Shown piece after piece: positions 25,625 to 34,059 of a DNA stretch of 64,000 bases. Source of the DNA: Butyrivibrio sp. NC2007 (GTDB taxonomy: Bacteria; Bacillota; Clostridia; Lachnospirales; Lachnospiraceae). How positions within the stretch are numbered: the first letter of the stretch is position 1; each line of letters starts with the position of its first letter. Position numbers and translations under genes: made by a program. The DNA lies in assembly GCF_000421405.1 (NCBI RefSeq), contig NZ_ATWY01000007.1, forward strand, positions 1-64,000, read 5' to 3'. The notes below the pieces were generated by a model that was given only the letters and a program-made list of their open reading frames with translations, did no database searches and was not told where the DNA came from.

Positions 25625-25660
25625 AGACACCTCTTTTGACACAAAGAGGTGTCTTTTTTG
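25625..25660 (+). terminator. Intrinsic terminator after cheR
   Basis: AGACACCTCTTT (25625-25636) and AAAGAGGTGTCT (25643-25654) form a perfect 12-bp stem with a six-base loop, followed by TTTTTG. Confidence 0.93.
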
Positions 25661-25669
25661 TGGTATCAT
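25661..25669 (+). promoter_or_regulatory. Extended -10 of the YprB-like gene
   Basis: TGGTATCAT has the TG-N-TATNNT form. No good -35 lies at the right distance, because that position falls in the terminator. Confidence 0.4.
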
Positions 25670-25703
25670 AGATACGTAGGGGATTTAGAAAGTGGGAGAG
25701 TAT

Positions 25704-26894
25704 ATGAAGAAAACCAGTGAAATAATTGAGGGAATAAGTAGTGATGCTCTTGAGATGCTGCCTGAAATTGTAGGATGCAGCAAAGAGGGCATTCTTTTTA
25801 TTGACATTGAGACAACAGGTCTTTCACCAAGAAATTCGGACCTTTATATGATAGGTACCGGTTTTTGGGAGAACGGAAAGTGGGTAATAAGGCAGTTCTT
25901 TGGCGAGAATGCACGGGAGGAAGAAAAGGTCTTATCAGAGTTTTCGGACTTCTCAAGGTCTTTTACCAAAGTAGTGCACTTCAATGGTGACAGATTTGAT
26001 ATTCCGTTCCTACAGAGTAAGTACGAGGAGCATAAGCTGACAGACCCATTTGGCCGACTTGAGTCCTTTGATCTGTACAAATGGGTAAAGCCTTATAAAA
26101 AACAGCTCGGACTTCCTGATTGCAAGCAAAAGACAATTGAGAGGTTCCTTAAGATCGACAGAGAGGATGAGTACGACGGAGGAAAGCTCATCGCCGTATA
26201 CAAGGATTACGAGGAGAGCAAGAGTTCTGAACTCTTGCAGCTCCTTCTTCTTCATAATTTTGAAGACGTAAAGGGAATGATGAGGATGGCACCCATCCTT
26301 CTCTATGGCAGGTTCTTCAAGATGTTCGATAATCTTCCCAAGGTATCGGTAAGGACCGACGAGGAGATAAATGAGCAGGACTACATAACCGAGGAGCTTC
26401 CTGTAAAGGCTGTTAAGGTCCAGGCCAATAAGTATAAAGACCTGGACAGAACGGAAAAGATGGAAGTGTTTATGAAGCTTGTGCTTCCGATTGAACTTCC
26501 GACATCCATTTCAGGAAATGTAGACGGATGCTTTTTTAAGACATCGGGAAGAGAAGCGACCTTAAGAGTTCCGCTTTATGAGATGGAGCTTAAGTACTTC
26601 TATTCGAATTACAAGGATTACTATTATCTGCCACAGGAGGACATGGCGATCCATAAGAGTCTTGCGACCTTTGTTGACAAGGATTTCAGGGAAAAGGCAA
26701 AGCCTGAAAACTGCTACACCAAAAAACAGGGACAGTATCTTATGGAGTGGGATCTTGTCTTTGCACCGTTCTTTAAAAGGGATTATGAGGACAAGAGTTT
26801 CTTCTTTGACCTGAATGAAAACATGAAGAAGAGCAGGTTTGCGATGAGTCTTTACGCATGCCATGTAATTGCTTATATATTGGGCATTTATTGA
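25704..26894 (+). CDS. YprB-like RNase H-fold exonuclease
   Basis: The 396-residue protein contains a DEDD-type exonuclease core: FIDIETTGLS near residue 34 (first D and E), VHFNGDRFDIPFLQSKY near 95, and LLHNFEDVKGMMRM near 185 giving the last aspartate. Proteins of the YprB group are predicted 3'-5' exonucleases. The C-terminal 200 residues have no motif I recognise. GGGAG lies close before ATG 25704; the GTG at 25692 is within that region. The natural substrate is unknown. Confidence 0.78.
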   Translation: MKKTSEIIEGISSDALEMLPEIVGCSKEGILFIDIETTGLSPRNSDLYMIGTGFWENGKWVIRQFFGENAREEEKVLSEFSDFSRSFTKVVHFNGDRFDIPFLQSKYEEHKLTDPFGRLESFDLYKWVKPYKKQLGLPDCKQKTIERFLKIDREDEYDGGKLIAVYKDYEESKSSELLQLLLLHNFEDVKGMMRMAPILLYGRFFKMFDNLPKVSVRTDEEINEQDYITEELPVKAVKVQANKYKDLDRTEKMEVFMKLVLPIELPTSISGNVDGCFFKTSGREATLRVPLYEMELKYFYSNYKDYYYLPQEDMAIHKSLATFVDKDFREKAKPENCYTKKQGQYLMEWDLVFAPFFKRDYEDKSFFFDLNENMKKSRFAMSLYACHVIAYILGIY

Positions 26895-26949
26895 CAAAAG
26901 AATAACTAAAAAAGTTGAGATTAATCATAATTTTTTAGACAAAAGCGAG

Positions 26950-26989
26950 TATAATAAATAAGTGTATATCATCTCAAATTCTTTGAGAT
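26950..26989 (+). promoter_or_regulatory. Probable rnf promoter -10 and leader hairpin
   Basis: TATAAT lies at 26950-26955, without a convincing -35. ATCTCAAA (26971-26978) and TTTGAGAT (26982-26989) form a perfect 8-bp hairpin or palindrome with the loop TTC, about 30 bases before rnfC. It could act as an operator or a leader structure. Confidence 0.5.
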
Positions 26990-27019
26990 AAGATTTCTAA
27001 AATCGGAGGAAGGTAGGAA

Positions 27020-28336
27020 ATGGCAAGAGGTACTTTTACGGGGGGAATCCACCCTTATGAAGGTAAAGAGCTTTCTAAGGACAAACCCATCAAATCAGTA
27101 ATGCCAAAAGGGGATCTGGTGTATCCTGTATCCCAGCACATTGGCGCACCTGCTAAGCCCGTTGTTGCTGTTGGCGACCATGTTCTTACAGGTCAGATGA
27201 TTGCCGAGGCCGGTGGTTTTGTTTCTGCACCGATCTTTGCAACCGTATCCGGAACTGTTAAGGCAATTGAACCAAGAAGACTGGCAACCGGTGCTATGTG
27301 CAACAGTATCATCGTGGAGAACGATGGTAAGTATGAAGAAGTGGAGTTTAAGCCGGCAAAGCCCTATGAGGAGATGACTCCTCAGGACAAGATCGATGCT
27401 GTGAGAGCAGCAGGCGTTGTCGGAATGGGAGGCGCAGGATTCCCAACTGCTGTCAAATTTGCTCCAAAAGAGCCGGACAAGATCGACTATGTCATCGCTA
27501 ACTGCTCAGAGTGTGAGCCTTATCTTACATCTGACTACAGAAGGATGATCGAGGAGCCCGAGCTTCTTTTAGAGGGTCTTAAGATTGCTGTAAGTATCTT
27601 CCCTAATGCAAGAGGTATTCTTGCAATTGAGGATAACAAGCCCGATGCAATCGCCAAATTCAAAGAATTAACTAAAGATGAGGATAAGATAAGCGTAAAA
27701 GCTGTTAAGACCAAGTACCCTGAAGGTGCTGAGCGTATGCTTATTTATGCCTGCACAGGAAGAGAGATCAATTCTTCGATGCTTCCCGCTGATGCCGGAT
27801 GTATCGTTGATAACGTTGATACTCTCTGCGCTGTATGCAGAGCGGTTAAAGAGGGCAGACCTCTCATGGAGAGGATTGTAACCATCACAGGTGATGCTGT
27901 TGCAGAGCCCCAGAACTATAAAGTAAGGATTGGAACCAACTATCGCGAACTCTTAGAGGACGCAGGCGGCTTTAAGACTGAGCCTGCCAAGATCATCTCC
28001 GGTGGTCCCATGATGGGATTTGCCATCTTTGATCTTGATGTTCCTACCACCAAGACAGCTTCAGCGCTGACCTGCCTTACCAAGGATGAGGTCGCAGCAA
28101 TGGAGCCTTCAGCATGTATCAACTGCGCGCGCTGCGTAGAAGTATGTCCTGAGCGTCTTGTTCCCAAGAATCTTGCGGATGCGGTAGAACATAACAATGA
28201 GAAGGCGTTCCTTGATATGTACGGAATGGAATGCTGCGAGTGCGGATGCTGCTCATATATCTGTCCTGCAAGACGTCAGCTTACTCAGCTGATCAAGGGT
28301 ATGAGAAAAATCCAGCTCGGCAAGAGAAAGAAGTAA
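27020..28336 (+). CDS. rnfC: Rnf complex subunit C
   Basis: The 438-residue protein is the NADH/FMN-binding, iron-sulfur subunit of the ferredoxin:NAD+ oxidoreductase. It starts with the RnfC barrel-sandwich region (TFTGGIHP, VGDHVLTGQMIAE), then GVVGMGGAGFPTAVKF near residue 134 for nucleotide/FMN binding and two 4Fe-4S motifs, CINCARCVEVCP and CCECGCCSYICP near 369 and 410. GGAGG lies before the ATG. First gene of rnfCDGEAB. Confidence 0.96.
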   Translation: MARGTFTGGIHPYEGKELSKDKPIKSVMPKGDLVYPVSQHIGAPAKPVVAVGDHVLTGQMIAEAGGFVSAPIFATVSGTVKAIEPRRLATGAMCNSIIVENDGKYEEVEFKPAKPYEEMTPQDKIDAVRAAGVVGMGGAGFPTAVKFAPKEPDKIDYVIANCSECEPYLTSDYRRMIEEPELLLEGLKIAVSIFPNARGILAIEDNKPDAIAKFKELTKDEDKISVKAVKTKYPEGAERMLIYACTGREINSSMLPADAGCIVDNVDTLCAVCRAVKEGRPLMERIVTITGDAVAEPQNYKVRIGTNYRELLEDAGGFKTEPAKIISGGPMMGFAIFDLDVPTTKTASALTCLTKDEVAAMEPSACINCARCVEVCPERLVPKNLADAVEHNNEKAFLDMYGMECCECGCCSYICPARRQLTQLIKGMRKIQLGKRKK

Positions 28337-28349
28337 GGGGGACATTTGA

Positions 28350-29300
28350 ATGAGCGATTTAAGAAGAGTGTCATCCAATCCGCATGTTAGAAGTAAGACA
28401 ACCACATCCAATATCATGATGTGGGTAGTTATAGCACTTCTTCCTACTACCGGCTTTGGTATTTACAACTTCGGACTGAATGCACTTATTATCATTTTGT
28501 TATCTGTTGGATCCGCAGTGCTTGCGGAATTCCTATATGAGAAAGCGCTGAAAAAGCCCATCACTATCGGGGACTTTTCAGCTGTTGTAACAGGTCTTTT
28601 GCTGGGCCTTAATCTTCCGTCCACTGTGCCGTGGTGGATCCCGATCCTTGGAAGTGCTTTTGCCATCATTATGGTTAAGCAGATATTCGGCGGACTTGGA
28701 CAGAACTTCATGAACCCGGCTCTTGGCGGAAGGTGTTTCCTTGTTATATCCTTCCCTGCAATAATGACCAACTTCATCACAGATACATACACAGGAGCAA
28801 CACCTCTTCAGAACCTTAAGAACGGTGTTGAGCCCGTTGTTATGGATATGATCATCGGTAAGACAGCAGGAACCATCGGCGAGACATCAATGCTCTGCAT
28901 CGTGATCGGTGCCATGATCCTCTTTGCAGTCGGTGTCATTGATTATGTGATTCCATTTACCTATATCATTACATTTTCACTGTTCGTAGTTCTCTTTGGC
29001 GGATATGGCTTTAACTTTTCATATCTGGCTGCACACCTTGCAGGTGGCGGTCTTATGCTCGGTGCATTCTTCATGGCAACCGACTATGTAACATGCCCTA
29101 TCACTCCCAAGGGAAAGGTTATCTACGGTGTGATCTTAGGACTTCTTACAGGTATATTCCGTATACTCGGAGCTAACGCAGAGGGCGTTTCCTTTGCGAT
29201 CGTTATCTCTAACCTCTTAGTTCCGCTTATTGAGAAGTACACAATTCCGAGAGCCTTCGGTATTAAGAAAACAGCAAAGAAGGAGGCGAAAAAAGCATGA
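28350..29300 (+). CDS. rnfD: Rnf complex subunit D
   Basis: This 316-residue membrane subunit has about nine helices and the flavin-attachment loop with TDTYTGATPLQ near residue 150, where FMN is bound covalently to threonine (SGATPL in the family). FGGLGQNFMNPALGGR and the C-terminal ATDYVTCPITPKGK are typical. It forms part of the ion channel. The final codons overlap the start of rnfG. Confidence 0.95.
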   Translation: MSDLRRVSSNPHVRSKTTTSNIMMWVVIALLPTTGFGIYNFGLNALIIILLSVGSAVLAEFLYEKALKKPITIGDFSAVVTGLLLGLNLPSTVPWWIPILGSAFAIIMVKQIFGGLGQNFMNPALGGRCFLVISFPAIMTNFITDTYTGATPLQNLKNGVEPVVMDMIIGKTAGTIGETSMLCIVIGAMILFAVGVIDYVIPFTYIITFSLFVVLFGGYGFNFSYLAAHLAGGGLMLGAFFMATDYVTCPITPKGKVIYGVILGLLTGIFRILGANAEGVSFAIVISNLLVPLIEKYTIPRAFGIKKTAKKEAKKA

Positions 29301-29905
29301 ATGATACAAAATCAATGATCAAAAATGCGCTTATCCTTTTTGCTATCACATTAGTTGCCGGCGTTCTTCTTGGCCTTGTATATCAGGTTACAAAAGACCC
29401 TATCGCTTACCAGGAGAAGCTTGCACAGGATAAGGCTAATCAGTCGGTATTTGCTTCTGCACAGACCTTTGAGGATGTAGCTCTTGATGAAGCTGCAGCA
29501 GCACAGGTTGCAACAGACTTTGCAGGAGTAACAATCGAGAGTGTAAAAGAGGCTAAGGACGCTTCCGGAAACGGTATTGGATATGTTATCCAGGTTAAGT
29601 CCAAGGGCTATGGTGATTTCATCACCTATACAGTTGGTATCACAAATGAGTCCTCTATAAACGGTATCTCTATTATCAAGATTGCTGAGACACCCGGACT
29701 TGGAATGAATGCTGAGAAAGTTCTTGTTCCACAGTTTGTAGACAAGGCAGCAAGTGCTCTTACAGTTGCCAAGAATGGTCAGGTAACTGATGCAAATTCG
29801 CAGATTGAGGCTATCTCAGGTGCCACAATTACATCAAGAGCTGTTACAAATGGTGTAAATGCGGCAGTTTCATATTTTGAAAATGTATTGAAAGGAGGAC
29901 AGTGA
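29297..29905 (+). CDS. rnfG: Rnf complex subunit G
   Basis: The 202-residue protein has one N-terminal membrane helix and an extracytoplasmic FMN-binding domain. The flavinylation motif ISGATITSRAV near residue 176 holds the threonine that carries FMN, and ETPGLGMNAE near 135 is also typical. ATGA overlap with rnfD. The AAAGGAGG for rnfE lies in its last codons. Confidence 0.95.
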   Translation: MNDTKSMIKNALILFAITLVAGVLLGLVYQVTKDPIAYQEKLAQDKANQSVFASAQTFEDVALDEAAAAQVATDFAGVTIESVKEAKDASGNGIGYVIQVKSKGYGDFITYTVGITNESSINGISIIKIAETPGLGMNAEKVLVPQFVDKAASALTVAKNGQVTDANSQIEAISGATITSRAVTNGVNAAVSYFENVLKGGQ

Positions 29906-29910
29906 TAAGC

Positions 29911-30689
29911 ATGGAAGCAAAAAAGGCGCTTTAGGCTTTAAACAGAACACTCCTGCCGAGAGATTTTTTAACGGACTTGTTGTTGAGAACCCTACACTGG
30001 TCCTTATGATTGGTATGTGTCCCACACTGGCTGTTACATCATCAGCCATAAACGGTATTGGTATGGGACTTGCAACTACTTTTGTACTTGCACTCAGTAA
30101 CGCGGTTATTTCAGCACTTAGGAAGACAATTCCTTCAACAGTCAGAATTCCTTCCTTCATCGTTGTTATAGCTTCCTTCGTAACACTGGTTGAGCTTCTT
30201 ATGAAAGCTTATGTTCCTGCTCTTAATGCAGCGCTTGGAGTTTATATTCCTCTTATCGTTGTTAACTGTATCATCTTTGGAAGAGCGGAAGCATACGCCA
30301 GCAAGAACGGTATTATTCCTGCATTCTTCGATGGGATCGGTATGGGTATCGGATTTACCTGTGCCATCACCTGTATCGGTCTTGTCAGAGAGTTCATCGG
30401 TGCCGGAACAGCATTTGATGTTCAGATCCTTGGCGAGGGAACAGTGGTTCCCGGAGCAGTAGGAGCTTTCCTTTCACAGTATCAGCCTGTAAGTATCTTT
30501 ATCCAGCAGGCCGGAGCATTCTTCGTTCTTGCATTCCTTATTGCTATTATGAACAAGATCAAGATGAACATGGCTGCAAAGGGAAAAGACACATCGAAGT
30601 TTGGCCAGGGGTGCTGCTCATCAGCTGAAGAAGCTGCAGCAGACAAGATAATGGCTGACAAAGAAGCTGGAAAGGAGGCTAAAGGATAA
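29911..30689 (+). CDS. rnfE: Rnf complex subunit E, frame broken at codon 6 (-1 shift needed)
   Basis: ATG 29911, behind AGGAGG (29893-29898) in the rnfG tail, reads ATG-GAA-GCA-AAA-AAG-GCG-CTT-TAG and stops after seven codons. RnfE continues in the -1 frame: the bases AAAAAAG (29919-29925) form the heptamer A_AAA_AAG, and a slip there gives MEAKK followed by GALGFKQNTPAERFFNGLVV, matching an RnfE amino-terminus. No ATG, GTG or TTG exists in the -1 frame before ATG 30006, which would lose the whole first helix region. The remaining 227 residues are intact: MCPTLAVTSSAINGIGMGLA, six helices and a hydrophilic tail ending in lysine/alanine. RnfE is a membrane subunit of the ion pump. Programmed or slippage-based expression, mutation or a one-base sequencing loss are all possible. 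Confidence 0.85.
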
Positions 30690-31276
30690 TGGCAGAATCT
30701 ATCTTAAGTCTTGTGGGGCTCATGATCACAGCTTCACTTGTTAATAACGTAGTACTTAGCCAGTTCCTCGGACTTTGTCCTTTCCTTGGTGTTTCCAAGA
30801 AAACAGACACAGCTCTTGGAATGGGAGCAGCGTGTATTTTCGTAATCACCATGGCTTCACTGGTTTGCAGCATTATCTATAAGTTCATACTTGCACCACT
30901 GGATATTTCATACCTTAAGACCATCGTATTCATCCTTGTTATTGCGATGCTCGTTCAGTTTGTTGAGATGATCCTCAAGAAATACGTAGTTTCTTTGTAT
31001 CAGGCACTTGGTGTATACCTTCCTCTTATTACAACCAACTGCGCAGTTCTCGGTGTGGCACTTAACAACGTAACTGATGGATACACAATCCTTCAGAGTG
31101 TGGTTTGCGGATTTGCAACTGCAGTAGGATTCACGATCGCAATCGTTATTCTCGCAGGCCTTCGTGAGAAGATGGAGTACAACGATATTCCTGCTCCTTT
31201 CAAGGGAATGCCCCTTGTTCTTCTTACATCAGGACTTATGGCAATAGCGTTTACAGGATTCAGTGCTCTTAAATAA
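30689..31276 (+). CDS. rnfA: Rnf complex subunit A
   Basis: The 195-residue protein has six membrane helices and the hallmark segments NNVVLSQFLGLCPFLGVSKK near residue 18 and YLPLITTNCAVLGVALN near 108; the conserved cysteines bind the shared membrane iron-sulfur centre with RnfE. Its start overlaps the rnfE stop by one base. Confidence 0.96.
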   Translation: MAESILSLVGLMITASLVNNVVLSQFLGLCPFLGVSKKTDTALGMGAACIFVITMASLVCSIIYKFILAPLDISYLKTIVFILVIAMLVQFVEMILKKYVVSLYQALGVYLPLITTNCAVLGVALNNVTDGYTILQSVVCGFATAVGFTIAIVILAGLREKMEYNDIPAPFKGMPLVLLTSGLMAIAFTGFSALK

Positions 31277-31293
31277 AACAAGGAGATAAGACT

Positions 31294-32088
31294 ATGGTAA
31301 CAGGAATAATCATAGCAACTTTGGTAGTTGCCGGTGCCGGAATCATAATCGGATTGATCCTGGGCGTGGCAGACCTTAAGCTGCATGTTGATGTAGATGA
31401 AAAAGAAGCTGCAATACTTGAAGCTCTTCCGGGCAATAACTGTGGTGGCTGCGGATTTCCGGGATGCTCGGGATGTGCAGCAGCAATAGCCAAGGGAGAA
31501 GCAGCAGTTAATCAGTGTCCGGTTGGTGGCGCACCGGTTGCTGAGATAATCTCAGGAATCATGGGCGTTGAGGCCGGTGATTCAACCAAGATGGTTGCAT
31601 ATGTTCACTGTCAGGGTGACTGTGAAAAGGCAAAGAGCCAGTACGAGTACAACGGAGAAGCTGATTGCAGACTTCAGACCCAGCTTCCCGGTGGCGGATC
31701 CAAGACTTGTACCTACGGATGCCTTGGCGGCGGAAGCTGCGTATCTGTATGTCAGTTTGATGCCATCCATGTGGTAAACGGTGTAGCAGTAGTTGATAAG
31801 GATGAGTGTAAGGCCTGTGGCAAGTGTATAGATATTTGTCCTCGTCATCTTATTGATCTTATTCCGTATGACGCTACCTGCGCTGTATCCTGCAAATCTC
31901 AGGACATGGGCAAACTGGTTAACCAGTACTGCGGTATCGGATGTATCGCATGTCACATCTGTGAAAAGAACTGTCCTGCAGGAGCTATAACTGTTGAGAA
32001 CAATGTAGCTCATATAGACCAGGAGAAGTGTACACATTGCGGAACATGTGTGGAAAAATGTCCTAAGAAGGCTATAAAAGCTCTGTGA
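31294..32088 (+). CDS. rnfB: Rnf complex subunit B, ferredoxin-type
   Basis: The 264-residue protein has one N-terminal membrane helix, the CGGCGFPGCSGCAAAIAKGE cluster motif near residue 50 and further cysteine motifs: CKACGKCIDICP, CIACHICEKNCP and CTHCGTCVEKCP. It accepts electrons from reduced ferredoxin and passes them to the membrane. It is the last gene of the rnf operon; no clear terminator follows, though an AT-rich 110-base gap does. Confidence 0.96.
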   Translation: MVTGIIIATLVVAGAGIIIGLILGVADLKLHVDVDEKEAAILEALPGNNCGGCGFPGCSGCAAAIAKGEAAVNQCPVGGAPVAEIISGIMGVEAGDSTKMVAYVHCQGDCEKAKSQYEYNGEADCRLQTQLPGGGSKTCTYGCLGGGSCVSVCQFDAIHVVNGVAVVDKDECKACGKCIDICPRHLIDLIPYDATCAVSCKSQDMGKLVNQYCGIGCIACHICEKNCPAGAITVENNVAHIDQEKCTHCGTCVEKCPKKAIKAL

Positions 32089-32207
32089 TATTTGCATTTT
32101 TATAAGGATTTTGAAAATTCTTCAAAAATTCTTAATATTATGATGGTTCTTATGATGGGGAGATTCATACAATAAAAGATGATAGTATAATTTGGCGAGG
32201 AGTGTTT

Positions 32208-32426
32208 ATGAATCCAAAATCACATAACAACGGTTACAGTAATGGAACCTTTATAGTAAAAATAGAGCACTGTTGCAATGAAACCTGGCAGGGCGAGGTT
32301 GTATGGGCTGAAGAGAACAGAAGAGAGAAATTCAGAAGCGCTCTTGAACTGATGAAGCTCATGGATGAAGCCATGAAGATGTCCAAAGGGCAACAGGAAG
32401 AAAATCAGCATTTTCATATAGGATGA
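32208..32426 (+). CDS. Small hypothetical protein, 72 residues
   Basis: The product has a beta-rich start (GTFIVKIEHCCNETWQGEVVWAEE) and a helical end (FRSALELMKLMDEAMKMSK). ATG 32208 has GAGGAG six bases upstream; the frame extends to 32202 without support. TATAAT at 32186-32191 lies close upstream and a hairpin terminator follows, so it appears to be its own unit. I do not recognise a characterised family. Confidence 0.65.
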   Translation: MNPKSHNNGYSNGTFIVKIEHCCNETWQGEVVWAEENRREKFRSALELMKLMDEAMKMSKGQQEENQHFHIG

Positions 32427-32439
32427 GATATAATAATAG

Positions 32440-32480
32440 TATCCCCGCAGAGCTTAGCTCTACGGGGATATATTTAAATT
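32440..32480 (+). terminator. Intrinsic terminator after the small gene
   Basis: TATCCCCGCAGAGC and GCTCTACGGGGATA form a 14-bp stem with one mismatch around TTA, followed by TATTTAAATTT. The T-tract is interrupted. Confidence 0.7.
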
Positions 32481-32495
32481 TACGGGGGCACGATC

Positions 32496-33173
32496 ATGAA
32501 GAATATAAAGAATCCCAAAGATGTATTTTATATTTCAGTTATCGCACTTGCATTTATTGTCGCAATCATTCTTGTAATCAGGTTCCGCAGTGATATGGCG
32601 GACAAACAGTCAGTCGACTATAAGACTCCGGCTCTTGCTCCCAAAGAGGAGAAGGTCATTGTTACCGTAAACGTAGAGACCATTGAAGATGGTCTTGAAA
32701 ATATGGGCGTTCTTGTAACCCAGGAGTATTACTTCACTCAGGTTGAAACCTATACAAAAGAAAAGAAAATTCTTAATTTGATCAATTCAGAATCCGGATT
32801 TACCTATAGCTATGATGGCAAGGTAACAGCAGGAATCGATTTTGGGAAGGTCACCGTCTCGAAGGACGAAGAGACTAAGACACTTACAGTTGAGATTCCC
32901 TATTCAGAGCTTGAGTCAACCGACATCGATATGGACAGCTTCAGGATATATTCGGAAAAAGAGTCTTTATGGAATCCCATTAACTTAGAAGATTACAACA
33001 TGTCCATGGCAGAGTTTGAAGAAACTGCAGAGAGAAAGGCCTTGGATAGCGGAATACTTGAGAGGTCCAACGAGCAGGCAAAAGAGCTTATAAGGAATTT
33101 CATTGTAAATATGCCCGGGACTGAAAATTATACTATAGAGTTTGAGCAAAGGAGTAACCCCTATGAGTCTTAA
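32496..33173 (+). CDS. DUF4230-like membrane-anchored protein
   Basis: The 225-residue protein has a single N-terminal membrane helix (about residues 10-28) and an extracytoplasmic domain with VIVTVNVETIEDGLENMG, a VKAGIDF-like segment (YDGKVTAGIDFGKVTV) and a helical C-terminal part. This arrangement matches DUF4230 as I know it; the function is unknown. Its end overlaps the following membrane-protein gene by 11 bases. Confidence 0.65.
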   Translation: MKNIKNPKDVFYISVIALAFIVAIILVIRFRSDMADKQSVDYKTPALAPKEEKVIVTVNVETIEDGLENMGVLVTQEYYFTQVETYTKEKKILNLINSESGFTYSYDGKVTAGIDFGKVTVSKDEETKTLTVEIPYSELESTDIDMDSFRIYSEKESLWNPINLEDYNMSMAEFEETAERKALDSGILERSNEQAKELIRNFIVNMPGTENYTIEFEQRSNPYES

Positions 33174-33888
33174 AAAATTTGCGCTTGTGGCAGTAGTTCT
33201 TTTGGCAGCCGTAATTTCTTTTACCATAATAGCACCCTGGGCAGCTGATCCTGTAAATCATGCCTCTACTATAGAAAAAACAGAGAATAAGATCAGCGCG
33301 GTAATGACTCTTTCAGGTGGAGCAGCAGGTGCATCAGCAACGCTCTCAGTACTTCCAGGAGATTTATGTACGCCTCTTGCAACCGAGCTGGCAGAGCTTG
33401 CCAAGTATTTTCTAATAATACTAAGCGCACTGTATCTGGAGAAGTTTCTTATTACCATCTCAGGTTATATCACGTTCTCCGTGCTGATACCTTTGGCACT
33501 TATCATTGTTGCGGCTGTGATCATAAGCGGAAATAAGAGATTCTTATCCCTGGCAGGTAAGCTTGCCATTATCGGGGTTATAATTTACCTCATTGTTCCG
33601 GCCAGTACGCTGCTCTCTGATAAGATTTATCAAACCCAGGAGGATACTGTGGCTCAGACTATCGAGGAGTATAATAACCTGGATATTTCGGGAGACTCGG
33701 ACAGCGGAATCATTGGAGAGATAACAACCATTACGACCAACACCATCGACAAGGTGACAAACTTTATTAGCGATCTTACTGAGTCTTTGGCGGTTATGAT
33801 CGTCACAGCCTGCATAGTTCCTGTGCTTGTGTTTGTCTTACTGGTCTGGATAATGAAAATTATGTTTTATGCGGGAGGAAATGTATAA
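33163..33888 (+). CDS. Integral membrane protein of unknown function
   Basis: This 241-residue protein has an N-terminal hydrophobic helix (ALVAVVLLAAVISFTIIAPW), a run of three to four helices between residues 70 and 155 and a final helix near 210-235. The loop near 165-200 is hydrophilic and rich in aspartate, serine and threonine. ATG 33163 has AAAGGAG upstream inside the end of the DUF4230-like gene, so the pair is translationally linked and probably works together. No family is recognised. Confidence 0.65.
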   Translation: MSLKKFALVAVVLLAAVISFTIIAPWAADPVNHASTIEKTENKISAVMTLSGGAAGASATLSVLPGDLCTPLATELAELAKYFLIILSALYLEKFLITISGYITFSVLIPLALIIVAAVIISGNKRFLSLAGKLAIIGVIIYLIVPASTLLSDKIYQTQEDTVAQTIEEYNNLDISGDSDSGIIGEITTITTNTIDKVTNFISDLTESLAVMIVTACIVPVLVFVLLVWIMKIMFYAGGNV

Positions 33889-33890
33889 AT

Positions 33891-33930
33891 ATAAACTGAA
33901 TATAAACAACTCATAAACAAAGACTTAAAC
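33891..33930. repeat. Helically phased direct repeats ATAAAC
   Basis: ATAAAC occurs at 33891, 33902 and 33913, exactly 11 bases apart, and TTAAAC follows at 33925. Six-base boxes with five-base gaps are the layout of OmpR/PhoB-type response-regulator sites. An extended -10 lies about 30 bases downstream. Confidence 0.6.
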
Positions 33931-33957
33931 AACAAAATACAAGAAGTTTATGATAAG

Positions 33958-33966
33958 TGCTATGAT
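33958..33966 (+). promoter_or_regulatory. Extended -10 for the surface-protein gene
   Basis: TGCTATGAT has the extended -10 form. The -35 position holds TACAAG, which is poor, so an activator bound to the ATAAAC array just upstream is plausible. Confidence 0.4.
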
Positions 33967-34059
33967 TACCACCTTGATATTATATGCATACAGAGTTCAC
34001 AGAATGAACACAATTTAAAGGTAGCGGTGTTTGGTTTGAATGAAAAGTGAGGGATGCAT

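Noticed and set aside
25636-25641. TTGACA as a -35 for the YprB-like gene
   Set aside because: It lies in the cheR terminator loop and is 22 bases from the nearest -10-like sequence.
26971-26989. Rex or FNR binding site at rnf
   Set aside because: The palindrome does not match the Rex (TTGTTAA-type) or FNR (TTGAT-N4-ATCAA) consensus.
30006-30689. rnfE starting at ATG 30006
   Set aside because: No ribosome site precedes it and the product would lack conserved N-terminal residues that are plainly encoded upstream in the same frame.
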